Assembly (NCBI GenBank): GCA_026873275.1
Contig: JANTUC010000001.1
Span: 1,798,001 to 1,862,000, forward strand
DNA from: Pseudopithomyces maydicus
Taxonomy: Eukaryota; Ascomycota; Dothideomycetes; Pleosporales; Didymosphaeriaceae
DNA: 64,000 nt
Direction of reading: 5' to 3'
Shown: positions 46,217 through 56,017 of the stretch, one piece after another
Position numbering within the stretch: the stretch's first letter is position 1
Layout: every line of letters starts with the position of its first letter
Program-made: the position numbers and the translations under genes
Notes under the pieces: model-generated
Database searches by the model: none
Told to the model about the DNA's origin: nothing
Seen by the model: the letters and a program-made list of their open reading frames with translations, nothing else

Positions 46217-47619
46217 CTACGAAACATCGGATATTGCCCATTGAGGCCATATTTCTTCTTCTCTGGGCTTTGAAGCAAGGTTTCGATCGCGTATATGCTC
46301 TTCAAGCGGAAGGTTCTGATGCTGACTTCTTTCGCCCATGTCTACGCCACGTTTCTGAATCGTCCGGGCATAGGCCATGCTCTGCTTCTTCCACTCCGCT
46401 CTACTGACATCTCCTCGTAGCATATCCGCCAGAATCATAGCGTCAAAGGCAGCTTGGCTGGTGCTTGCTACCGTGTGAGGTCTGAACCCCGCAAGAGCAT
46501 CCCCGAGTAAGATGACCTTGCCATTGAAGTACTCATTCGTAGGAGATATAACATCGGTCACGGCTTGTACAAACGGCTTTTTCGTTGCTCTTACGATCTC
46601 TGCAAATTGAGGCGGTAGTTTTTCCTTCGCAATAGCGCGTTGCTTTTCCCATGTCTTTGGGTTTGTCTTTCCTGGTGGCATGGTAATCCTATGCCGTACG
46701 CCGTCAATATCTGTCATCAATTCGGCTAACTCTTCAGAGGGGTCATCGAGCGACTTGGATGGAAAATTTGTGTAGTATACAAAATTGATAAGACGTGAGC
46801 CGGGTTCGAGCGTACCGTTCTCCCCGGGAATAAGATAGGCCAGAATCTGTATACCCTCTGTATGGAAAAATGTGAAACGATCTTTGAAGGCCTCCAGAGT
46901 TTTCGGCGTGACCTGATCTTCGCGAACGGTACCTCTGAGGGCGACGTAGCCGGCATAAGTGCGCTGGACGCCCGGTTGCAAGAGAGCACGAATAGTAGAA
47001 CTTGGTCCGTCTGCCCCTATCACCAGATCCGCTTCCATCGTGTTTTCCGGTCCATCTTTTGTTGCGAAGGTGACAACTACCTTATCATCTTTCTCTTGGA
47101 TTCTGGTTACTTTGTGACCGTGCAAATGGTGTATTTCGCCCTCGTTTGCTTGACGTTCAGGTACTTTGCAATATGCACTCTCCACATAATCTACGTTAGC
47201 GCGTAACATGTAATATACCAAGTCCCAGCTCGTCATGTTTTGGACCATGTCCTCTTTATGTACAACGTTACCATCCTTATCCAGGTACTGTCGCCGTTGT
47301 GAAGAGACAGCAAGAGCCCGACCGCAGCGGTCGTATCGCTTAAAGAAGTTGAGTGTGTCCCCTCCTGCAACAATACCTGCTCCTTGGTTATGAAGCAGCG
47401 AGGTCGGATTACGTTCGAGAATCGTGATGCGGTGCTGGTGAGGAAGCGTCTTGAGAGCAAGCGCAGTACACAAACCACCCAAAGATCCACCGACCTATAG
47501 TATGCATCAACGTTCTGTTCATACAACTGGCAAGCATGTGATCGTACAATAACAATATCGAGTTGTTTGTTCGTGTGGTGGGTCGGGCTGCCCAACAAGG
47601 CGGTGGATTCGGAGGGCAT
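46217..47619 (-). CDS. FAD-dependent aromatic-type monooxygenase
   Basis: Exons 47619-47548 and 47494-46217 give 449 residues. The intron (53 nt) falls inside the dinucleotide-binding motif, so that LDIVI|VGGSLGGLCTALALK is joined only after splicing, a common place in this family. Further motifs are ILERNP with QGAGIVAG, the VIGADGPSS segment and LLGDALAGFRPHTVAST, the three landmarks of the p-hydroxybenzoate hydroxylase fold. It lacks a signal peptide. Enzymes of this class hydroxylate or open aromatic rings using NAD(P)H and oxygen. Closest in look are 2,6-dihydroxypyridine and salicylate hydroxylase-type proteins, but the substrate cannot be named. It is divergent from an NAD(P)-dependent reductase, with 494 bp between the start codons. 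Confidence 0.92.
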
Positions 47620-48113
47620 CGTAAACTTGCGCAACGTCACCAACCAGGATCGGGCATCCGACGCTTCACTAGCAGCTGATTTATAACATGTCGAAAACCC
47701 GCACACGCCCTTGACATGCTATCTAATATATACCTTCACTGGGTGTAGTCGTCTCCGCTGACGAGTGCTAGAAACAGGGCACCGATGGCCCGCAAAGAGC
47801 CGACCTGGACAAACTAGGCTAATTTCGCCACCCAGCCCACAGCTCCCCACCTGCACCTCGGTACAGTCACAGATCACGATCATGTCGTGGGGCTCAACCT
47901 AAGCCCATGCATGTATTGCGACTGGTGCTGCAATGTCCCTGGGATAACTATTTACGATTGAGAATCACATGTGCACATCCTGAATGCGCGTGGTGACCAT
48001 CATTGAGGAAAAACCACTGCTTGAAGGATCACCAACGTCTACGCAACACTTTGAACAATCCGAAATTCCTATTTTTTTCTGGGGCACATTCAATCGCGAG
48101 AATATTACAGAGG
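47620..48113. promoter_or_regulatory. Shared divergent promoter, monooxygenase / reductase
   Basis: The two genes start 494 bp apart on opposite strands, so their promoters lie together here. No clear TATA or named factor site was found by eye. Confidence 0.4.
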
Positions 48114-49333
48114 ATGACTCCATTGGTGGATCGTGGCCTCGTTGCTGTACGTGGACGGCGCTACCCTACAAACCTCAACGCATGTACTGATATTCCGCTA
48201 GATCACGGGTGCAAATGGAACTATTGGTTACGCATCTACAGTTTATGCTTTACGGAAAGGCTATCGGGTCCGCTGTGTTGTTCGAAGTTCAGATGCGATC
48301 AAGACCTTGACTGATGGACCATCACTTCAAGAATTTGTAGATCGAATAGAGTATGCGGTGGTCCCTGATAACACCCTTCCCAATTCGTATGATTCAGCTC
48401 TTGCTGGTGCACAGTTTGTGATACATGTGGCGGGAGTTTGGCCTACACCAGTATGTCTTATAATATGTTTCTCCTCTTTTTCAGTTACTACCTTCCTGCG
48501 GCTTGTCAGACGTAAAAGCTCATACATTCAACCTACAGGATAAACATCCCGATAACGATATTTATAATCCATTCGTCAAATCTATGGAGAACATCTTGTC
48601 AGCGGCTCGTCAATCCGGCACTGTGAAACGAGTGGTTTTCACTCAAGCTGGTGCTGCGATGGTGCACCCTGATGACGGAGACAATTTCGGCACAGCTATG
48701 GATCTTCCCTTGAACGAATTTACCCCGATTGATTCTCGATTACTATACCTCAACCCACCTCTGGCATCGGCCCATCATGCTTACTGCGCTGCTAAAGCTC
48801 ACTGTATGGCTAGCCTGAAAACTCTTCGAGCTTCGTCAAAAAACACGTTTGCCGTCGTACAAGTAATACCTGGAACTGTGATGGGGCCATCAGAGCTGGT
48901 GAGAACAAGATCTGAAGCCAAAAATAAGATGGATCGCATGTCGCGCGCGCTTCTTTTTAACGAGCCAAAACCTCGATACCTCTTCGGGTTTGTACATGTT
49001 GAAGACTGTGCAAGAATTCATGTTGAAGCTTTGAATTCTGAAACTATCTCGGGGGACAAGATACCTGATTGGCTCATTGCGGCTGCGCCGAGTGACAAGA
49101 TTAAGAATGGAGAAGAAACGTGGAGGGAAGCCGGAGATGTGATTGCGACTGCTTTCCCAAGAGAAGTTGAGAGCGGGCTGTTTGAAATCGGCAGAACAAA
49201 CATGCCTGTGAACATGCCCTACTACGTGGATTCTACGTTCACAGAGACAACACTCCTTGATGGTGAAAAGATGAAAAACCTGAATGACTGTATAAGAGAC
49301 GTGGCAGAGTGGTACAAGAATTTATCTGAATAG
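48114..49333 (+). CDS. NAD(P)-dependent epimerase/aldehyde reductase (extended SDR)
   Basis: Exons 48114-48146, 48202-48450 and 48539-49333 give 358 residues. The first intron (55 nt) splits MTPLVDRGLVA from ITGANGTIGYAS, the nucleotide-binding motif. Further features are VIHVAGVWPTP, the catalytic YCAAK (Tyr and Lys two apart on the helix), VVQVIPGTVMGPSE and FVHVEDCARIHVEAL, typical of dihydroflavonol reductase- and ketoreductase-type extended SDRs. It is a cytosolic NAD(P)H carbonyl reductase of unknown substrate. The shared promoter region with the FAD monooxygenase suggests the two may act on one pathway, possibly on an aromatic or secondary-metabolite substrate. Confidence 0.92.
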
Positions 49334-50425
49334 TTTTCCACCGCCATCTACAGCATAAAAACCAATCACCCCATACATGTGCTGTATCTCGTACTGGAGC
49401 ACTCTTTCTCGTGAATTTGATGTCTTTGAAAAGCCATTCAGCTGCTGTTATGATCTGGTCAGGTCAGTCACGACGATGAACCCAATCGCCGAAGCACACA
49501 TCTACAAAAAGCCGGTTATGCCTAGTTCTTTGGATTGACTGTAAACACCTGGAGATATCTTCATTCTGAATTACATGCAAAAAAGGCCTATACTAATCAG
49601 AACGCACATGTTTTTCATCATAACCGAGGACTTACACAGCGTATCATTAAGTACTTAAATGTAGGTAAAAGAAGACCTAGTTACGTCTGCACAAAATGAC
49701 GAAAAGACAAACTCGACGTATCCAAAACCAACTTTTTGCTTCCTATCTGTGAGTAGCATTAAGAAACTATTCACTGGAACTGTAATGCTGGGGTGCGGGA
49801 AGGTTTAGGACACTTCCAGCACCAGGGCGGCCGCGCGGCCGCGCGGCCGCCGACCCGCTCGGAACTCCACCCTTAGTCATGCAAGATAACAAATTGCCGA
49901 GATGCACCATGGACGGATTTGTTCATTGTTAGACGAACCGAGGCTCGTATACATTTTGTTTAGTCGTAGAGTCAGTATTGTATAGTATTATACTTCCTTC
50001 TTAGGATTATTTCTTCACGGCTAGCATCGCTGCTCGTTCAGAGATGTTTGTATTACTATTTTATATCCTTCACCTTACCGTTCTAGGTGAATTAATGTGT
50101 CACACTAAAATCTAGCATGTCGACATGGTCGAGTTCACTAAATGTTGTAGCTGTGCTGTATGTCAACGCAGGATCGTTATATTACATGTTATATTTGAGA
50201 CCCACTTCCTATTCGAGAACCCAGTTTAGTTGCACCACATTGTGCACGACAGCCGCTTAAATCCGTTTGAGCTTCTGTGGCATCTATTCGCTTTGAAATA
50301 ACAACCATCCCACAGGCACACTGTGCACTACAAAAGGCGCTCACATCCTCTAGCAAATCTCTTCAACCAGTTCCTTACTTGCCACCGCCTCTCATCTATC
50401 TTCACAAGCTCCAAACTTGATCATC
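49334..50425. other. Intergenic, 49334-50425
   Basis: About 1.1 kb lies between two + strand genes. Besides the GC palindrome, an AT-rich stretch from 49924 opens TGTTAGACGAACCGAGGCTC, a beginning seen in fungal LTRs, but I could not find its other end or a target-site duplication, so no element is called. Confidence 0.4.
49826..49851. repeat. 26-bp all-GC perfect palindrome, three NotI sites
   Basis: Three exact tandem copies of GCGGCCGC (49828-49851 less the outer bases) are flanked by GG at the left and a final C, making a 26-bp perfect inverted palindrome of only G and C. The surroundings are ordinary or AT-rich. It could form a strong hairpin. Confidence 0.85.
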
Positions 50426-51568
50426 ATGAAAGCCATCAAGATTACTGGTCCTGAAAAGGCCGAACTCGTAACCGATGCGACGCTCACGGCAGACCGTTAT
50501 TCCGATGATCTTCTTGTCAAGACCATTGCTGTCGCTCTCAACCCTACCGATTGGAAGCATCTTGCTTACGGGATACAAACACGGCCAACAGTTGGCTGCG
50601 ACTTTGCTGGTATTGTCGAAGATGTCCCTTCTGGAACAAGTCGCTTCAAGAAGGGTGATCGTGTCTGGGGAATGGTACACGGGTCGAACCAACTGAGACC
50701 CGGCAATGCCGCGTTCCAAGAATACGTGTACTCGAAAGAAGGCATGACAATAAAGATTCCGGATCACCTGAGCTTCGAAGAAGCGGCTTCTCTCGGTGTG
50801 GGTGTCTTGACGGTGGGGCAGGGCATGTATCAGGAGATGCCAATCCCATTCCCTAACGACCCGTTGAAGGAGAAGGCATTGATCTTGATCTATGGCGGTA
50901 GTTCTGCGACAGGTGCCTTGGCTATCCAGTTTGCGAAGTTGTGAGTTTGTTCTGTATATAGTCGCAGTCGTGCCTTGCTAACGGTATATTCTTGAAGGTC
51001 TGGCTTTGAGGTCATCACGACGGCAGGACAGTCCAACTTCGATTATGTAAAATCGCTGGGAGCTGACGCAGTCTTTGACTCGCGCTCGGCCACAGTAGGA
51101 GAGGAGATCCGTGCATACACCAAGGACAAGCTGTACTATGTCTGGGACACTATTGGCGAACATGGCAGCGGAGAAGCCTCTGCCAAAGCCCTTGCATCCA
51201 GTGCGCCAGAGGGCAAGAAACTGTACTACGGCACTATTCTTTTGAAAGATCCCAAAGATTACCTCAACGGTACTGGAAAGTTAGAGCCAAGGCCAGATGA
51301 TGTCGTTTATTCGGTCTCGTTGGGCTACTCGGCCCCAGGCGAAGCATACGAGATTGCCGGTCTCAAATTCCCGGCTCGTCCGCAGGACTACGAATTCTCG
51401 AAGAAGTGGATGCCGTTTGCGGGAGAGCTGATCGATCAGCAAAAGGTCAAGCCGCATCGCATCGAGCTGAGGGAAGGTGGGTTTGAGGGAATTCTGAGTG
51501 GATTAGACGACTTGAAGAGCGGAAAAGTCAGCGGCAAGAAATTGGTTTACCGAGTTGCAGACCCCTAG
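50426..51568 (+). CDS. MDR-family trans-enoyl-reductase/toxD-type oxidoreductase
   Basis: Exons 50426-50940 and 50998-51568 give 361 residues. The N-terminal GroES-like part shows VKTIAVALNPTDWKHLAYGI, VGCDFAGIVEDV and FKKGDRVWGMVHG. The Rossmann part has LILIYGGSSATGALAIQFAKL|SGFEVITTA, interrupted by a 57-nt intron as is common in fungal members. The C-terminus reads GGFEGILSGLDDLKSGKVSGKKLVYRV, the usual end for trans-acting enoyl reductases and toxD-like proteins. No zinc-ligand Cys set is present. Such enzymes use NADPH to reduce activated double bonds, either as partners of polyketide synthases or as stand-alone quinone or enoate reductases. No polyketide synthase lies within this window. 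Confidence 0.93.
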
Positions 51569-51631
51569 ATAATCCTGACAGACAAACAACTGTAGCTTTA
51601 TTCCAGAACATCCACGATATCTCTATCATCA

Positions 51632-51899
51632 TTAACCGATCTTGAATAATTCGACCCAGCAAAGCATGTCCTTCAGGTCGTCTATGAAACGGTCAGTTCG
51701 GATACTTCGAAGGACTTTAGTAGTGTGACATACAGCAAAGGCGCTCAAGTTGATCCCGTGAAATAACCTCCGGAAGATTCATTGCGCGTATTCTCTCTTT
51801 CTCTCCCACACAAATGGGGGTGTAGTCGAAGCAGCAAAATCCGGTGCCTCCAGCGCCGGGGAACAGGCGGATAGCCTTTTCAACGGACATTTCGTGCAT
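51632..51899 (-). CDS. Small two-exon hypothetical protein
   Basis: Exons 51899-51734 and 51681-51632 give 71 residues, beginning MHEMSVEKAIRLFPGAGGTG and ending DMLCWVELFKIG. The case for a real gene is its intron: donor GTATGT, branch ACTACTAAAG and acceptor TTCATAG in 52 nt, with phase kept and a normal stop soon after. The middle (CVGEKERIRAMNLPEVISRD, then QLERLCYDL) looks like a helical protein. No signal peptide or known domain. It converges with the MDR enzyme, 63 bp apart. A further upstream exon cannot be excluded. Confidence 0.5.
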
Positions 51900-52980
51900 T
51901 CACCTCCTCCCAAGCCAGTTACAATCGCCTTCGCCCGATCCCCGTGCCGTGACTAACTTCCTAAAGTAGCGCCCGCCATGCTCATCTCCAAGGACCCTGA
52001 CTGGTTCGCTGCCGGAAGGATTGCAGCAAGCGTAGCTTGATCCGCATTTTGGCTGAACTTTCTTCTCAGCCCTTTATCGCCGACGTTGAAAGAGCCTCAC
52101 CAACAAGCGACATGTGGACGCCTTATGTGGGGATATAACAGAGCCGCAACATGTCTAAAAACTCCGATGTAATCTGGGGTTGCGGATCTAACCTGAGGTT
52201 GCGTTCCTCGGAGCGTACCGCGCTGGAGCGTAACGTGAACCGGGATTAGGCCAGAAGGACGCAGGAGGGCGGGATACTAGTTCTGGCTAGTTAATAATAG
52301 AGCTCACCTGAGGACCGTGCCCAGGCGCATTTGTGCCGAGATGTCACCCAATGATTTTAAACCTCTTAATATTCCTCCTGATTAAGTTCACTGTCATCCG
52401 TTTCCCGGATTTAGACGTTTCCGTCTTACCCAGGTATCGCCACTTCGTCGTTCTTCGCGAACCATGCCTACGTTTACCGGCAGCTGCTCGAGCGATTTCA
52501 GAAATGGACATATATACGCAGCAAGAAAGAGTGAGAATCTGTCAGGACATCTGTCGAAGTATTTTAGCCTTCTTGGCGTTTGGAGCAGTGCAGCCTACAT
52601 GGATTGTAGTAAGTATGATTACCCAGGCATAATAGAAATATGTACACTACAACGTTACAAGCAAACTTGTAAACTAGACGTTGCAGTGGCCGAAAGACTG
52701 TGAGCACTTCCTGCTCATTGGAATTCTAAACTTTAGATACATATTAGGTTATTCACGGTGTTTGAATGGTTGTTTTTCGGGCAAAGCCACTTTGTTGATT
52801 CCCTAAGCTTATTCTCCAATATTTCAATGCAACATTCAATCTTCTAGGCATCTTCCTACTTCAAGCAATGACTAACACTCTCTCTTCTGGTATGCAAAAT
52901 ACTAAAGCCACTCCCAAGCGTCTTATGATTGACACATGTCGTCCACCAGGTTACCTTAACCATGTCTATATCTCCCTCAC
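51900..52980. other. Intergenic, 51900-52980
   Basis: About 1.1 kb lies between two minus-strand small genes. The + strand frames 52333-52632 and 52464-52703 overlap and show no motif. No gene called. Confidence 0.4.
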
Positions 52981-53331
52981 TCAGTTCGACCACTCCTTGA
53001 CCGCCTCCTTTCGATGTCCAGAAACCTTTCGAATTCCTGGGCTGTTGCTGTTGTATTTCACATAGTGCTTGCCATTATGCAAGCACGTTACCGAGTAGGT
53101 GTCAGGCTCGCCATCGGTGAATTCGTAGATGAACTGTTCGAATTGCGTTTCAATTTCGACTATATAGTCGTAGACCCAGTTGCCATCGTTCTTCGCAACA
53201 CGGTACTGGACAATACCGGTGACGTCGCTCTCGTGGTCCGATGTCTTGACCCATTCTCCATCGGAAAGAGACCAGTCGACAGAGACCTCGATAGGGCTGT
53301 CAGGTGCAGATCGTACGTCCCAGAAACCCAT
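52981..53331 (-). CDS. Small orphan beta-rich protein
   Basis: A single exon of 116 residues (MGFWDVRSAPDSPIEVSVDW to HRKEAVKEWSN). The sequence is rich in aromatic residues and alternating beta-type segments (GIVQYRVAKNDGNWVYDYIV, TYSVTCLHNGKHYVKY), which looks like a folded small domain, not a random frame. There is no signal peptide, a single Cys, and no family I recognise. A TATAAATA box lies 166-173 bp upstream on the same strand, with further TATA-free sequence between. Possible roles include a cytosolic lectin-like or conditionally expressed protein, but nothing supports one. Confidence 0.55.
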   Translation of the reverse strand: MGFWDVRSAPDSPIEVSVDWSLSDGEWVKTSDHESDVTGIVQYRVAKNDGNWVYDYIVEIETQFEQFIYEFTDGEPDTYSVTCLHNGKHYVKYNSNSPGIRKVSGHRKEAVKEWSN

Positions 53332-53496
53332 CGTGAAGTTTGAGATGGTGGTTTTGGTTGGTGAGAATTATAAAGAGGTCTTTCAAATCTTTGAGTGAAC
53401 AAGTGAATTGCGCAACTTGAGCTAGAGAGTAGGAGGCAAGTAGGTGGAGATTTTGTGAGTGAGTACTGGATACAATACACCAGGAATTCCAGTCGT

Positions 53497-53504
53497 TATT
53501 TATA
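53497..53504 (-). promoter_or_regulatory. TATA-like box upstream of small orphan protein
   Basis: TATAAATA on the minus strand, 166 bp before the start codon at 53331. The distance implies a leader of about 130 nt if used. Confidence 0.35.
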
Positions 53505-55816
53505 CATGTTTTCTGGTCGCGATGATGCTAGCATTGACCTATACGGCTCATTACGGGGTCGCATCTCTAAACGAGTTTTGTTCTTGTAGGTATGTCTCGA
53601 TCAGGAAGCCAAGTAGGTTCCTTATTGGCTATCTTAAGCATCGGCTTCGCTAGTATTCATCATCAGGTGTACTTGATACTTCGTCTGAGCTGAAATATGC
53701 GCCACACAGTCTAGTCTGGTCAAGTCTAGACTACGTTTAGAATACCCCAGCAGGTACGACAAGCAAAAAACCGAGAGGCGCGAAAGTGGTGTTCTCAAAA
53801 CCAAAATCGGTAATTATGAGCGACGGGGCTGCCGAAAGACAGTTCTCGATTCGGTTGTGGCGCATTCTACTAACCGTTTCCTGTGTGAGTTCTCCATGTG
53901 AGTTCTCCGGTTTCCAAAGACTCACATGACATCTACTCGGATACCTTGTCAGAAGCTGAAAGCGCCTTGTAACAGATTTGAAGAGGCAAGTCTTTCGCAA
54001 TCGTATCATCACGCACACTATGTGAGGGATCGTCTCGGAACTCCAGCTCGCTAAAGCTTGAGACTGCGTACCTACCACCTCAACCACTTGGGGCATGTCT
54101 ATGCAACAAGCATTTTGACTATCTAGTTATCATGTATACATGCGCCTACTATGACAGCATACTCTTGGCGCGAATTGGCGAGAAATCCGTGTCAGAAGAT
54201 CGTGTATGGTTTTCTCTTCCGCGCTAAAAACGACTGGGCCGGTCACTCAAAGACTAGGCTGGCTGAATTCAGAGTCTCGCCTCCAAGTCCATCAACAACG
54301 CCCTGTAATTCCGACGAACTAGGTTATAGTACCAGGGTCGAGAATATATTTTTGGAACATCTAGTTAGTAAGAAGCTGTTCCAAGAATTCGGTCTAAAGG
54401 ATCATAAGAGAACAGAGACACATCACTACAATCAAATATCTGGTAATACATATGATTGTCGGTGTTGAGATGTTCTCGCGTAATCCATGGCTTGTGTCCC
54501 GCAATCGATGGGTTGGTAGAGGCTGCAATACTCACTAAAAACTGATGGCAAGCGCTGTGAGGGCTGGAAAACACTACACCATGGCCGTATCGCCATCTAT
54601 AGCTTTTCTACCTTGTTTACAGAAATCACACTCTGTTATCACGGTATGTGAATCTTCATTGATCTTGTGTAATGCATTCACGGCTTGTATAGTATGGTGA
54701 TGACTGCCCTGTGACTTGGTGAGTAACGTTTCCTACCTTTCAATGCCTAGTTCAATCCTCACAACGACAATCAATGTCTAAATTATCTTTGAAGACAATG
54801 ATTCTGCTACAAGTGCGTCGTATAAATATGATAGTTTTTCGTCCCTTTGTTAACGTGATTTTTCTACATAACAGCCTGAACCATGATTCTTGCAATATTC
54901 CCACACGAAAATGGTTCTCGTAAAGGTTTGTATTGAAGGAACCATCTGGAGCTAATTGAAGTGAGAAAGTTCTTCCACCGTTTACTGTCTCATCTTTTTG
55001 CCAAGGAGCCTGCTCACCTACATGATGCTCGTCAATGTCTTCCCCCACTACGCTCTTATACACACGAAAGCTTCCAATGAATCGATCCTAATCTCAGAGT
55101 TTGGGACCAGTTTTTGTTCTCCTTACCGACGTACATGCCGTCCCTCAGGGATAGTGATATATTACCATGCATAGGCCCGTCGACCCGGTCAAACCGCAGC
55201 AACCCAGCGAAAATCCATTCGACATGGATCACGCACGTTCTGCGTTCCAACTGAAAGATTCGCAGGGATCTCACCATGCGGCATGCAGGCCTTGAGTGGC
55301 AAGGCCAGGAAGAGGGGTATCTGAGGCTCGATGCATCTGTACGACAGAACGCTCGAATAATCATCGGCAGTCCTTCGATGCATACAGCCCGTACATACAT
55401 ACTTCCAAGCGTCACCAGCGGGCTACCGGGTATTATCCCATTCGCCACAAGCACATCTCCCTCCTTAGCAACCCCCAAACCAGCCATCCTACCCGCATCG
55501 TTGACCCGGACACCCACTGCTCGTATGACGTTTCCTCCCCCTCCCCTCAACGCGGATCCATTTACCGCGGTAGATCTGCAGGTACGCCGCTCACGATGGA
55601 ATTTTCCCGGCGCCGCCTCCCTCGGCCCAGCCCCAGCTTCGCGATCCTCCAATGGTTTCCCCCACGATCTTGGCGTACGCTCACATTTCCGTGGCGCGCC
55701 GTTGAGCGCGCGCTGGGGCCGAGTAAAGAATGGTAATGCTGTGGGGACGGCGGGCGTTGGGGTTGAAGTCGGTTTCTGCACCAATGGGAGGGGAGGGGTG
55801 AGGTGTTAGGCGAGGC

Positions 55817-55822
55817 GGCTAG
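55817..55822 (+). promoter_or_regulatory. XlnR/Xyr1-type site upstream of GH51
   Basis: GGCTAG matches the GGCTAR core used by xylanolytic activators and lies about 195 bp before the GH51 start. A six-base motif alone is weak evidence. Confidence 0.3.
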
Positions 55823-55902
55823 CGAGATGGCCGGGGGTCGATCGCGGGCTATCCGGGGTGTGGATAAATGGTTTGCATGGACGAGAGGTGGAAAGCAAGG
55901 TT

Positions 55903-55908
55903 GTGGGG
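55903..55908 (+). promoter_or_regulatory. CreA-type carbon-repression site upstream of GH51
   Basis: GTGGGG, a match to SYGGRG, sits 110 bp before the GH51 start and is followed by a second, close G-rich motif (GTGGGA). Glucose repression of this enzyme class is usual in fungi. Confidence 0.35.
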
Positions 55909-55941
55909 GTGGGAAAATGGGTCGGGGAATCTTGGGGCTGG

Positions 55942-55949
55942 TATATAAG
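55942..55949 (+). promoter_or_regulatory. TATA box of GH51 gene
   Basis: TATATAAG lies about 70 bp upstream of the start codon, the same word and spacing as at the GH11 xylanase gene in this window. Confidence 0.55.
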
Positions 55950-56017
55950 TTGTGGCGACGCGACGTGCTGAGGCGGTAGAGAGCCATTGATCGATACAAT
56001 TGATCTCTCGAGCCAAT

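Larger units (their letters stand above)
53332..56017. other. Intergenic, 53332-56017, with GH51 promoter at its end
   Basis: About 2.7 kb without a recognised gene. From 55056 to 55809 long frames are open on both strands at once (242 codons -, 177 codons +), which points to GC-rich sequence poor in stops. Neither has a family motif. The last 250 bp hold candidate carbon-regulation sites and a TATA box for the GH51 gene. Confidence 0.4.

Noticed and set aside
49924..50340. Possible solo LTR beginning TGTTAGACGAACC
   Set aside because: The opening resembles fungal LTR ends, but I found no matching terminus, no target-site duplication and no second copy in the window.
30892..53733. Shared words TAGTCTAGACTA and AGTCTAGACTAC at 30.9, 45.85 and 53.7 kb as possible MITE ends
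   Set aside because: The shared part is only 9-12 bp and the flanks differ, so chance or simple palindromes explain it.
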